Shown here: piece by piece, positions 11,010 through 21,258 of the stretch
How positions within the stretch are numbered: the stretch's first letter is position 1
How the letters are laid out: every line of letters starts with the position of its first letter
Origin: Neonectria sp. B-13
Taxonomy: Eukaryota; Ascomycota; Sordariomycetes; Hypocreales; Nectriaceae
Assembly (NCBI GenBank): GCA_002682825.1
Contig: NOKP01000002.1
Location: 5,810,309 to 5,874,308, forward strand
Reading direction: 5' to 3'
Length of the DNA: 64,000 nt
Position numbers and translations under genes: made by a program
Notes under the pieces: model-generated
Seen by the model: only the letters and a program-made list of their open reading frames with translations
What the model was told of the DNA's origin: nothing
Database searches by the model: none

Positions 11010-12013
11010 TCAATACATATCTCCCAGTGGTTGTTGTCTTCCAAGAGCTGCTAGGGGATGCCCTTCCTTGATCCACCCCAGGAAGGGTGCACTGAGGTTG
11101 TATCCGATAAGCTGGAGCATTTCATCGTCGTACCATTCCTTGAGCTTCTCGGGATCGTTATTCAGGTATTGGTTTTCTTCCTATGGAGCGTGTAATGTCA
11201 GCAAAAGACTATAATATACAACATTGCAGGAGTACATACTTGTCTGAGGAAGCCCTTTGTCATGAAGCAACTGTATACCAAACGCTCCTCATCCTCGGTA
11301 GTGTTGGCTGAACCGCCGTGATAGCAGGACGAAAGGAAAATGAATGCATCGCCAGGGTCGAGCTCAGCATAGAACGCAAGGTCTTCGCTGGGCGGTGTAG
11401 TATGGCTCCAGAGATGCGATCCGGGAATAAACCTTGTTGCTCCGTTTGCCCTTGTTGTCTTCTTTCCCCCGACAAAGAAGCCAATTCCTAAATCCTGGCC
11501 CAGCTCATAGTCTTCAGCCGTCATCTGTTTGACAATTCTGTGATGGATCATATCATCCCGATGCAGACCCTGCGCGGCAGCTCCCGGACCAATTGAGAAA
11601 ACAATAGTGTTGTTCAGTTGTGGCTCAGATGTGCTGGTCTGAAGTTCCTGGCCCAGGTAGTTGCTGACCGTGCTGGATAGCAACGTGCGGCAAACTTCCT
11701 GATACAGCTTGTAGCACACGATCTTTTCCATGAAAACCTTCGATTTGCCTGCCAATCCATTTACACGACGTGTCTGCACCGGGAAAAAGTTGCCTTTCCA
11801 TGGCTTGTCAGCATTGAGATACGGTCTCGTGTCTTCCTCAATTTGAGCCAGATCAGTGGCAGACACGACGTTCTTGATCACGCAACCGCCAGCTTTGATC
11901 AGGCTGTCAAAGATCTCGTCGTGAGTCACAGTCGCATTGTCGAAGGTTTTGACCTCAGGCACAGGTCGGTTTCGATCATCCTCGAAACCCGTTCTAGGGG
12001 AGACTTCACCCAT
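11010..12013 (-). CDS. Phytanoyl-CoA dioxygenase-family oxygenase 2 (PhyH2)
   Basis: Exons 12013-11240 and 11180-11010 give 314 aa; the 59-bp intron (gtatgt...atag) joins GFLRQ to EENQYLNND at phase 0. The C-terminal exon encodes the conserved LSAPFLGW segment. Metal ligands are His151 and Asp153 (LHRDD) and His232 (CYHGGS); RLV at 244-246 supplies the likely 2-oxoglutarate arginine. The sister gene at 18301-19402 shares the HRDD-x2-HH motif, NGATRFIPGSH and the same last intron site. Expected to oxidise a small molecule using Fe(II), O2 and 2-oxoglutarate. It is preceded by a good TATA box. Reading only the first exon would cut the protein short by a misleading tail. Confidence 0.9.
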
Positions 12014-12814
12014 CGTTGTAGTCGATAATACTGCTTGGAATTGACGAAGGTTGTAGGGCGTGAAATGTAGGACGAGGGTTGTTGCTTGTTAGAGGTGAGT
12101 TGCTAGACCATGTAATCTTCGAGACTTTGGAGCCTTCTTTTATACCTTGTATTTACCACAGGTGGCGTGCGGCCAAAAGACACCTCCAATGCTCAAATTA
12201 GTTCATCCGACCGGCCTTTGTGGCTCGTTACCCTGTTGCTCGCTGTCAGCTTCCTTGGGTAAATGATACGAATCCCCACATTAGATAAGAGCGGAATATG
12301 GCCGTCAACGACACTGCCATATCTACCTTATACTTGAATGACTACGAGCTTGTCACTTCGATGATCCTAAGACAATGTGGACGTTGGGTTCCGAGGACCG
12401 AAGTCGCAATGACGAGCTTGGACTAGAGTAATGCATCAAAAAGCGACTTGGATCCGAATCCTTATGGTGAACAAGGCCTGGATGTAGCTGCTAGATTCAT
12501 AGCTGATCTCGCTTCTTACTGCACGAATAGTCGGAATACAACGTGTACGCGACCGAACCTGTTGCAGCAGAAGGCCGTTGGCGCTCGGGGAGCCATCTTC
12601 AGCAGTGCCTTATTATGTCCAGCCGTATGTCCCAGACTGAAGTGGAGGCGACTTTCCTGCATGACGCTATTTTCTGCCTGCAATGATCAAATTGGACTCA
12701 CGTGCATAGTCTAGAATTTATAGTTGCCGCAGCAGTTGACAACTGGATGCACGGTAGCCACGCGCAAGTCAAACCAGCGTGGCCCGGCTCTGAGTTGATC
12801 GTAAAGATTTCAAT
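12014..12814. promoter_or_regulatory. PhyH2 promoter and region downstream of chitinase remnant
   Basis: About 800 bp. The proximal 150 bp is the PhyH2 core promoter. The rest may hold the eroded 3' end of the chitinase remnant that reads towards it, but I could not follow that homology below 12815. Confidence 0.35.
12137..12144 (-). promoter_or_regulatory. TATA box of PhyH2
   Basis: TATAAAAG on the minus strand, about 125 bp upstream of the PhyH2 ATG at 12013. Confidence 0.55.
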
Positions 12815-13703
12815 TCACCATCTGGTCCTGTATGTTAGATTCGACCCGCCCGACAAGATGGCATCTGTCAGCTTGCTCATGTAACGGCCGTGGTAGGCAT
12901 CTGATCGACTTGATGTACCCGTATAAATGCACATGGGGCCGGCGCATTTCGAATCAGTCATGCAAAAACTGCAGCCGTAGCTGGAGACCGCCACAAGCAC
13001 CTTACATACAGGCACACCGGTCTTGGTGACAACTTTTGTATTGCATAATCGTCAGCTTGACTCGTACATGCGTCGGAGCCATGGTTGCAGTGTTCACTTG
13101 ACAGGGCGGTTTCCGTCAACGTCTGGTTGACGTGTGATCTGAGGTAATCCGCGCTGCTCCACATCTCATTGACCATGAGAGTCATACCTAGAGTGAGCAG
13201 CGTCAATGACTGCTTCAGGCTGGAAGTGTTTGCAATATAGACTCCCGAAGCAAAAGTGTCAGGAGTCGCAAGCAAGCTCAACTGGTGAATCTCCACTCCC
13301 CAGAGCAACTACAAGGAAATATGGAAGTCTTTTAGGGTAACTTCTGTCATTTAACACTTACGTCATATAAACAAAGTAATCGCAAACTTCGCAGAGCTCT
13401 CCCACGGAGTACGGCTTGATATCAGAACGATGCGGGAAGGGCAATCGATAGCTTCTTTTCTGCCTGCAGTCTGCGGTTGATTAACTTGAGTAACTCGAGG
13501 TAGTTATTCGCGCCCGCTTCTGAACCGGGCGGAAGGTCAGGGATGTCGGGCGCTCCAGGGTACTCCGAGTCAAATTCGAGGCCGTCAAGCCCCCGCTCGC
13601 TCATGAAGGTTGCGAGTGTAGGTTTGGATAACGCTCGAACAGGATCTTCTGACCGACGGCACAGCAGACCGGCACACACACCTTCATATTTCCTGCCTGA
13701 CAC
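12815..13703 (-). pseudogene. Class V (GH18) chitinase remnant, catalytic part
   Basis: On the minus strand the segment 13703-13422 reads GLDGLEFDSEYPGAPD, PPGSEAGANNYLELLKLI and KKLSIALPAS, the heart of a GH18 subgroup-C chitinase. The catalytic DxxDxDxE motif is already altered: the second Asp is Glu and the usual Trp is Ser. A stop follows, then out of frame KPYSVGELCEVCDYFVYMT with a plausible gtaagtg donor. Further blocks are LRSHVNQTLTETALS (about 13130) and KVLVAVSSYGCSFCMTD followed by GPMCIYTGTSS (12990-12900), in different frames. Order and orientation are those of a chitinase, but frameshifts and stops prevent a product. No N-terminal part lies upstream on this strand; see the opposite-strand fragment from 13812. 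Confidence 0.75.
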
Positions 13704-13811
13704 TTGATGTGGTTCATAATCTCTTCTGAAACGTTACAGTATCCAAGAATATGGGTATCAATGGCAGTGTATGAAAAGAGGTGAAGTCATACTATGATAT
13801 CACATATGAGA

Positions 13812-14430
13812 TATCCACTTTCTTTGCCTTACGTTGATGGTACGCGGATACTCCGTGTAAGCGACCTGGCTCAATGTGACGAGCCCCTGATATTCGACGT
13901 CAGCGTACATAACCCGGCCGATGACGCAAACACCCAAATCTCCATCCGAGCTTGTTCCCAGGTTGGTTCAATCACCTAGATGACCTTGAAAGCGAGACAA
14001 GAGATGGCTATCGTCTCCACGGATGACAACTGTGGCGCCAAATTGAAGCACGCTACCTTGAAAGCCCAGATATCTGCCTCAAGCGGAGGATCATCTGTCA
14101 TCGAATTATCCAGCGAACACGTAGGCACAGCAGTCAGTCAGCTTGTAACCTCTCTTCGGCGCACAGCAACCTGAGGGTCCACTATCATCTCTGCCAAGTC
14201 TGGTTACGTCTCATTGGTCTTTAATCAACAGCAGAATTTCAGCACGAAAGTGCGGCCGACGTTGTCAGAACACTACACCGACGTGTTAGCCATGGCGATT
14301 GAATTCTGCAGGTTTGTGAGGCACATACCACAGCTGCCTAGATCCTGGCAGTATTTGTGGCAGCATCAACAACATAGCAGGAGTCTAGCAATCGGTCAAA
14401 GCTTGGACGAACAGTCAGTGCGTTGAGTGA
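13812..14430 (+). pseudogene. Chitinase N-terminal (pre-catalytic) remnant, opposite orientation
   Basis: On the plus strand one frame reads RVSDLAQCDEPLIFDVSVHN then DDANTQISIRAC, which matches the cysteine-bearing N-terminal region of fungal LysM/GH18 class V chitinases (pattern R-L-x2-C-x4-[ML]-x-DFs-x2-NP-x-DD-x3-T-x2-IRAC). TAG at 13978-13980 interrupts it. The same frame continues with a weaker match (STIISAKSGY near 14190) after a second stop. It starts about 90 bp from the catalytic remnant but points the other way, so the two halves are head to head. This is homology by memory of the family pattern; weaker than for the catalytic half. Confidence 0.5.
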
Positions 14431-14939
14431 GGCCGCCCATAGTAGGTGCAGGCCACCGATGGTTACTGGTCAATTGCAACTTGGTTTGGCGTTGACCAGA
14501 AGCGGGCTGAAGAGGTTAACAAGCAGACTTGGGGCTGGAGCATATGGTCTCGACTGCTAAAAGACTAGATCATCTATCCAAATACTGGATTGCCGCCCTT
14601 TACCCACGCTATCCCGGAACGCCTAACGCGGACCTCAGGTGCCAGGACCGTGAAGCCTACTGATGGCACCCTTTGGGAAGAACTCATAGGCACCAGGACA
14701 GTTACGTCGTCATATCCACACGTGATACTCTTTGTAATTCATGGAGAGCACACTGGACGCTGGCCATCGCATCGGTAGTACAAAGATTGGGTAGCGGGGG
14801 AATCGGACGAGTCACAAAAACGACAACTTGGGGAGACGTCAAAATTTCGGAGCCATGTCAGCCACAAAATATCCAGATATTGTGAGCTAAAGGAATGGAT
14901 ATGTTTGAGCATGTCCTAGTAAATTAGATAGGAAAACTC
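14431..14939. other. Intergenic, perhaps more chitinase debris
   Basis: About 500 bp up to the end of the next gene. A frame at 14590-14778 may continue the chitinase N-terminal remnant, but no motif is clear. Otherwise nothing recognised. Confidence 0.3.
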
Positions 14940-15851
14940 TTAAGCAATTGAGTCAGGGTTATCCTCCACACTTTGAACAAAATCCCTAACGGACCGGAAT
15001 GAAATTCCTCCAAAGAAGGCTTTTCTATGTGCTGCAACCTTTGTAGGGTCCAGTGAGCCAGCGTGGCTTGCGGAGAAAATTCGATACTCAGCTACAATCC
15101 GCGACATATCATCGGTGTTTGTACGAATATCCTCAATTAATTCGCCAAGACTTCGGTATGACATGGGCATACCGGGATACTTCTTGGTCATCAAAGCAGC
15201 AACATCGTTCCAGCATGTCTTTTCCCCAGATATGTAGGTGAATTCCTCCCACTTCGGAGCCTTCAGCAGCTGAGCTACTGCCTTGGCCATGTCTCGTGCA
15301 GCCAGAACGTCTAGAGGCTCGTTGCCTGTCCCAGGGATAACAATATTATTTTCCGCAAGGTTGACTGGAAATGCCTCACCGACGTCTTTGAGGTAACGAT
15401 AGCGCTGAGGTACAACATAGTCGATCAGCCAGCCAGTGCAAACCAGAGTCCATTCGAGCTCATTTTGCTCGCGCAGGGCTTTCCGTACTGGCTCGTGGTT
15501 CCGATAATAGAAGCCCGGCTGGTCCGGGTAGTCTTCGAGGTTGCCGCCATATTCAGCAGGGATGAAACGTTTGCATACAGAGCTTTGCTTGCATGCCTCG
15601 ATGAGGCGCATATGGACATCAGTGAAGGTCGACGTATAGTCAAGGATGGTCGACACAAGAGCCACACAACCTTCCAGACCCAGAACCAAGGAAGGAACAG
15701 AGTAGTCAGTGACGATCTGCGTGATACCGGGACGATTTTCGAATTGTGGTTTGACAGACCGAGTCAAAATCACCACATCAAGACCAGCTTTGGTGAACTC
15801 TTCGTTGAAGTACCTTGCGATATCTCCGGATCCAGCAACAGCGACGCGCAT
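14940..15851 (-). CDS. NmrA-like / isoflavone reductase-type NAD(P)-binding protein (NmrA2)
   Basis: Intronless, 303 aa when started at MRVAVAGSGD; the ATG 36 bp further up (15887) would add MSLSLIFLRSFN, absent from its paralogue, so I reject it. The N-terminal Rossmann motif is GSGDIA at residues 7-12, a GxGxxA variant of the usual GxxGxxG. Then come RFIPAEYGGN, PVRKALREQNELEWTL and TYISGEKTCWND, as in PCBER/isoflavone-reductase-like proteins. Such proteins are either NADPH reductases or redox-sensing regulators in the cytosol. It matches the gene at 38660-39571 with no gap over the full length. Divergent from NmrA3. Being surrounded by dioxygenases and SDRs favours an enzymatic role, but this is inference. 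Confidence 0.88.
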   Translation of the reverse strand: MRVAVAGSGDIARYFNEEFTKAGLDVVILTRSVKPQFENRPGITQIVTDYSVPSLVLGLEGCVALVSTILDYTSTFTDVHMRLIEACKQSSVCKRFIPAEYGGNLEDYPDQPGFYYRNHEPVRKALREQNELEWTLVCTGWLIDYVVPQRYRYLKDVGEAFPVNLAENNIVIPGTGNEPLDVLAARDMAKAVAQLLKAPKWEEFTYISGEKTCWNDVAALMTKKYPGMPMSYRSLGELIEDIRTNTDDMSRIVAEYRIFSASHAGSLDPTKVAAHRKAFFGGISFRSVRDFVQSVEDNPDSIA

Positions 15852-16633
15852 ATTGAATGAGCGAAGAAAAATGAGACTGAGTGACAAAGACTTTAATTTG
15901 AAGGCGATAGCTTGCCCGATTGATAGGTAACCTGCTGGACATTTAGGTGGGAATAGAGAGGGTAAAAATACTCCAAGACACGGCCTGAGCAGCGTCTGGG
16001 GATTCAGTATGTCTCGTGGTTGGGCCGAAACGAAACGTAAGACGAACTGGTCAGCAAGCTTAGCAATCTACTTGGAAAACTGTGGAAAGCTGTAAAGCCA
16101 CGGTCCTGTCTCGATTGCACTTCTAACGCAGTTGACAAATGCCAACAGCACATTCCAGATCAGACGCAAGGCCTTGGTAGTTAGTTATCGGATACGCTAA
16201 GAACCCGGATTTGACTGGACGCTCAATTTTCGCGTAATCTTGCATGTCGTATCAGCAGCTTCTGTACCTATCAGGCTACCATTCGCGGGGTAAGACTTAG
16301 CCGATCTGAGTAGTCGGGCTGCGATATGGACCAGGATGACTGATTTAGCAGGCGACAGCGAGACCTAGTGGCTCCAATTACCGCGAGGATAAGGGTGTTC
16401 TCCCACTAGTGAATATCTATCTATCTGAAGATAAGGGCCGCGTCGACACATGAACTCAGGCTGACCTTGGTACGCTTATTAGTGCCAAATACCAATCGTT
16501 GGTGCTGGAGAAATATAATAGGAACGAGTGAGCAATAAGTGCTTGGTCTGGCGTGAAAAGGTGCGAAATGGTTCCCTGAGCAACGTTCCTTGTAAGCATC
16601 CAGCAACGCAGAAGCTCGCCTCGTGACATTCCC
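15852..16633. promoter_or_regulatory. Divergent promoter, NmrA2 and NmrA3
   Basis: 780 bp between two NmrA-like genes transcribed away from each other. No specific site identified; no separate gene. Confidence 0.4.
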
Positions 16634-17817
16634 ATGGCTCAAAAGCCCGTCATCGCCGTGGCAGGCGCCGGAGATCTTGCCAAGTCAGTATCTAGCAGAG
16701 TACATATGCGCGTGAAGCCGGGACACGACTGCTTAACACGACGAATAGGTTCTTCCTCGAGGAAGCATGGGCCGACGGAACGTTCGATGTCATTGTCTGC
16801 ACTCGACAGGTTTGGCAAAAACACTCAAGTCTAGACGAGAATCGACGTATGATGGCTGACCAGAAATAGAAACGGGAGTGGTTTGACAGGCCCCAAGTCC
16901 GCCTTGCCATAACCGACTACTCGACCGAGTCAATGACGGAGATCCTAAATTCAACTGGCGCCATTGCCCTTTACGTCTTCTACATAGCCTTCGACTCGCC
17001 CATGTTCGTCAAAGTCCACAACGATCTGCTGGACGCCTGCATCCGGTCTAAGATGTGTAAGCGCTTCGTGCCCTCTGAATGGGCCGGCAATGCCCGTGAC
17101 TTTCCCTGGACGCCGCGTTTCTATGTGCAGACCCGCCTTCCTATCCGTGAGAGGTTGAGCGCCCAGACCGACATTGAATGGACCGTTCTGTGTCTGGGAA
17201 TGTTCATGGACTACGTTGTCCCGCTCGAAAAGAGCTATCTGAAAGACTATGGCGAAATGGTCCCATGGAATCGTCAGACCTGGGAGGCTGTGCTGGCGGG
17301 AACAGGAAACGAGCCGGTGGGATTCACTTCTGCCCGTGATGTCATGAAGGCGGCCATCAGGATTGCCAAGCTAGCAAAATGGGTATTGATCCCCGTGAAA
17401 CGAACTCGAGGCACGGTTGAGGAGAGGGCTAATGCCAAGGTCCGACAACAGGAAAACTACTTCTTTATTGTGGGAGAAAACAGCACTCTTAACGAGATCA
17501 CTAAGAAGGTAGAATCATTTTACGGTAAGCATGCCCATCGTTTCCTAAGCCGCGTGGTCTGGCCTGACCGGTGTACAGGTCGCAAGTTCAACGCTATATC
17601 TTATAAGACTCCCAAAGCAACAGAGAAAGCAATGGAAGACTACGCAGACGACGCCGAGAAATCGAGTGTCCTCGACGTGGACGAATGGCTCTACTGCGGT
17701 GCTACGCATATACCTGAAGCTGACGTCCGGTCACACAAGGAGAAGTATTTCCAGGATATCAAGTTTCGGACGGTAGATGAGTTACTTGCGGACTCGCGGC
17801 GAGTGGACAAGGTTTAG
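16634..17817 (+). CDS. NmrA-like NAD(P)-binding protein with four introns (NmrA3)
   Basis: Looks broken when read straight through, but five exons restore a full 311-aa protein: 16634-16683, 16749-16809, 16870-17382, 17452-17524, 17579-17817. The introns have GT-AG ends and branch-like CTGAC or CTAAT sites; three are multiples of three, and two of those (after exons 3 and 4) also lack stops, so naive translation inserts false peptides. Joined sequence reads AVAGAGDLAKFFLEEAWADG, VCTRQKREWFDRPQ, LAKWENYFFIVGEN and SFYGRKFNAISY, each matching paralogues. Rossmann motif GAGDLA lies at residues 11-16. Function as for other NmrA-like proteins: NAD(P)-dependent reductase or sensor. It is more distant from NmrA2 and NmrA4 than those are from each other, and its C-terminus resembles the dead copy at 7325-8239. 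The gtttgg donor of intron 2 is the weakest splice call. Confidence 0.8.
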
Positions 17818-18300
17818 GACCCCAGAAGCAGCCAACGGTCGACCGAATGGACTGTGAGTCAAGGGCGAATATCGAGTACAATGCTCCAGTGAAATCAAAT
17901 AGAGCCTTCCTATTAAGGGGATTTCTAGTCCGTAGAACCGAGTAGCATAGTGTAGCTGAGATTGAACTACCGAGGCCTAGCCAGACATCCTCAAGTGCAT
18001 CCTGGTCAGTTAGTCGTAAGACAAAATGTGAGAGGGAACTAGATCCGCCATTGGCAGGCAAGTACTACGGCAATGAAGCGGGTTGGCGGTTGACTCAGAT
18101 TAAGATATGGAAAATAAATAGCAATAGAGTTTAGAGACCTCACTGTCTCTTGATACCGTGGTCTTCCCTCAAAGTCTTATATTTATAGTTCAATTAAAGA
18201 ATGAGCTGTTATCAGAGCCAATGGTCGCCTGCGATGTATTCTTTCACCGACTTGCCCTCTCACGTTCAAGTAGAATGATGCACGACTTATAGTGGGCAGG
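17818..18300. other. Convergent 3' region of NmrA3 and PhyH3
   Basis: 480 bp between the 3' ends of two converging genes. No gene, repeat or RNA recognised. Confidence 0.45.
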
Positions 18301-19402
18301 TCAAGATGCAGGTACAGGAGCTGCTGCAACAGCAGGATCCAAATCATACTTTCCTTTCTCCCCATTCAAAACATGGATCGGATCCTTAAGATCCACCCAG
18401 CCTAGGAAAGGCGCGCTGACCGAATACCCAAGCAGCTTCTGGGTCTGTATCGGCAGCTTCTGGACCTTGTCCATGGGGTTCGCGAGGAACTGGTTCTCCT
18501 CCTGCACATAATCATTATTAGTCTGTTGACACGCATTAACATGGATGCGAGATTTTGCACGCACCTGTCGCAGATACCCTCGGGTCATAAACATGCCATA
18601 TATCATCCTCCCTTGGTCAGTGGTGGTGTTGGCTGATCCTCCATGGTAACAGGACGCCAACATGAAAAATGCATCGCCCTTCTCCAGCTCCGCATAGACC
18701 ACTTTGCTCTCATCCCCTGGCCCAGACAAGGACTCATCCATGTGGCTGCCCGGGATGAATCTGGTGGCGCCATTCGCCTTGGTACTCTTGGTGCCGGCCA
18801 CAAAGACACCGACAGCCGTCTCCCGCGATGTCGTATACTCCTCCGGCGTGACCTGCGGCTTCACGTTGTGGTGCAGCGAGTCATCGCGGTGAAGAGGCTG
18901 GGCACTGGCACCGGGGCCAATGGAAATGACGACAGTCGAGTTGATTTGAGGCGGGGAGATGTCGGTTACCTGCTTGTTGCCGACCCAGGTGGTAGTCTTG
19001 TTGGTCAGGAACTCCTCGCAGACGGCGTTATACAATGGGTTCCCGGGGATTTTCTCCATGTACAAAGGGGATTTTCCAGCAAGACCAAAGACTCCTACAG
19101 TATGGTAAGCATGGTAATCTTTATAGTGTAAAATAGGGGTGGCAGCAGGTGATTCTCGAAAAATCCTTACTTCGTGTTTCCTTCGGGAAGAATTCGCCCT
19201 CCCAAGGCTCATCAGCCTGAAGGTATGGATATATATCAGAAGCCACTCGGTCAACATCCTCCAGGGGCATGAAGGCTTTTATAACGCAACCGCCATTTCT
19301 TTTCAAGGAATCCACCACCTCCTCAACCGTGGCAGAAGCCGCATCGAAGCTATCGACGACGCTCTTGCCCACTGGCAGTGTCTCTTCGATGCTTGCAGGC
19401 AT
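18301..19402 (-). CDS. Phytanoyl-CoA dioxygenase-family oxygenase 3 (PhyH3)
   Basis: Exons 19402-19171, 19094-18565 and 18501-18301 give 320 aa. Intron 1 (gtaagg...tgtag) joins FPKETR to RVFGLAGKS, matching FPVQTRRVNGLAGKS in PhyH2. Intron 2 (gtgcgt...gtgcag, 63 bp) has no stop in frame and joins YLRQ to EENQFLAN, the same site as in PhyH2. Iron ligands: His146, Asp148 (LHRDD) and His228 (CYHGGS). Expected chemistry is Fe(II)/2-oxoglutarate oxidation of a small molecule. Compared with PhyH2 it has one additional intron near the N-terminus. It is divergent from SDR2 at 20029. PhyH2 and PhyH3 are clearly paralogues, with PhyH1 more distant. Confidence 0.9.
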
Positions 19403-20028
19403 GATGGGTGATGTTTGTCGAATTGATGAATGATATCAGAGGATTCAACATAAACGGAATTCAAGTCGCGTTGGATGCTTGTAGCAGGTGAACATACTAT
19501 GCTCTGTGGACTACTAAGTCTCACGCATTCGCCGAGAGGAGTCGGGCATATAAGTCTTTGTCAAGGACACGCAATCAAGCGATATCTGCAGATCTGCCTA
19601 GTACAGACTATGCCACACCAACATGATAAATTAACGCAGTCATTCATGCAGAAACTAAACGCGACGTTGATGCACATAATCATTCAGATCGGGCAACTAA
19701 AGGCGATATGGTTTGTTTTTATCCGGCGGCTGATAGCGTTATCGATATACATCAGGAAACTGATAGCTGATTTGATATACGTGCATAATTATTCATACTA
19801 ATGCAATCAGGCAACCCACAGCGAAAGCGGCGGGGAAATTGTCCTGAACTTATAGGCAGGCAACAGCGAAACATTGTCCGACTTCTGCGCATCTGATGAT
19901 ATTTCCCATGTTATATTCCACATACATCGTGTAATGTAATGAGGCCAGAAGGTCTGACTAGATGGGTTGGCCACTGAATTCTCTCCTATGAATATTATCA
20001 CCATTCTCTCAGCCCGATTCCTTTCACC
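19403..20028. promoter_or_regulatory. Divergent promoter, PhyH3 and SDR2
   Basis: 626 bp, AT-rich in the middle (about 19690-19800). Holds both promoters. No site can be named. Confidence 0.4.
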
Positions 20029-21097
20029 ATGTCACAAATCCTGAAGTAAGTATTAACCCCCAAAGCACCCCCCCACAACCAGACGTCGTCATAGTCATGA
20101 TTTTCATCACTCACAATCGCCAGTCTCCACGGCCGTGTCGCAATCGTGACCGGTTCATCTTCTGGCGTCGGCCGAGCGATCTCCCTGGCCCTGGCCTCCG
20201 AAGGCGCGTCGGTGGTCTGTTGCGATCTCACTCCAGACTTGACGCAGGGAGGTTATGAAACCGATACAGTGCCTACGCACGAAGTGATTGCGAGCAAGGG
20301 CAAGGCTATTTTTAAGAAGACTGATGTCAGCTCGCCGCAGCAGGTGGATGCGCTCGTGGCAGCCGCTGTCGCCGAGTTTGGGCGGTTGGATATGTCAGTG
20401 AATGAGTTCCCTGTCGTTGAGCAGACAGCACTGACGCCGTTACGTTGAAGAATGGTCAACAATGCAGGCATCTTCTGTGGCCAGCACCGAATTGCAGAGG
20501 AATCTGTAGAGGCCTTTGACAAGACAATGGTACGGGAAAATACGACCTGATAACTATGATGGCGATGAGGACAAGCTCTAACCCTTCTCCAGGCCGTAAA
20601 TACTCGTGGGACCTTCCTGGGGATGAAATACGCCATCGCCCAGATGATGAAGCAAGAGCCCGCCCCAACTGGGGACCGCGGCTGGATCGTCAACATCTCG
20701 TCCATCGGCGGCCTCTTAGGTCTCTCAATGGAGCGTAAGCCTGCCCTATCGACAGTTCTCTTTTCTCTAGCACCACACCACTGATGACATCATTTTCGCA
20801 GCCTCTTACTGCGCCAGCAAAGGCGCGGTGACCAATTTGACCCGCCAAGTAGCGCTCGACTACGGCCCGGACAAGATTCATGTCAACGGTGTGTGCCCAG
20901 GCTTCCTCAAGACGGCAATGGTGCGCTCAGCACTTGAGGACGAGGCGCTTAACAAGGAGCTGCATGACAATTCCCCGTGGCCACACCTAGGCTCGCCCGA
21001 GGATGTAGCAAAGGCGGTGTTATTCCTTTGCTCTGATGGGGCCAGTTGGATGACGGGAGTGATGGTGAATGTAGATGGAGGGTACTGTGCGAGATAG
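20029..21097 (+). CDS. Short-chain dehydrogenase/reductase with four introns (SDR2)
   Basis: Exons 20029-20045, 20124-20393, 20451-20529, 20593-20734 and 20802-21097 give 267 aa. Every join restores SDR consensus: ILN|LHGRVAIVTG, RLDI|MVNNAG, DKTM|AVNTRGTF and SME|PSYCASK. Cofactor motif TGSSSGVG is at residues 15-22, NNAG at 99-102, and Ser159, Tyr172, Lys176 form the catalytic set. The last exon carries NGVCPGFLKTAM and the C-terminal TGVMVNVDGGY. It is an oxidoreductase using NAD(P); the aspartate at the end of beta-2 (VVCCDLTP) suggests NAD(H) preference. It belongs to another SDR branch than SDR1 and SDR3. Shares a divergent promoter with PhyH3. Confidence 0.88.
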
Positions 21098-21258
21098 TCG
21101 GAAATCGTAGGCATAATAAGGATATAAAAGTAGATTGATCTGTTTGTATCTCGCGATTAAGCAGGTGGACACCCTAGGTGCAAGCCGATGCGGATATATC
21201 ATTAATTCCAGAATCTTCTTCGCGGCGTCCTCAGCAGAGAGTGTCAAATTAAAAGCTA

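Noticed and set aside
18502..18564. Insert of 21 residues in PhyH3 compared with PhyH2
   Set aside because: It has perfect GT and AG ends and sits at the PhyH2 intron site, so it is an intron, not a protein insert.
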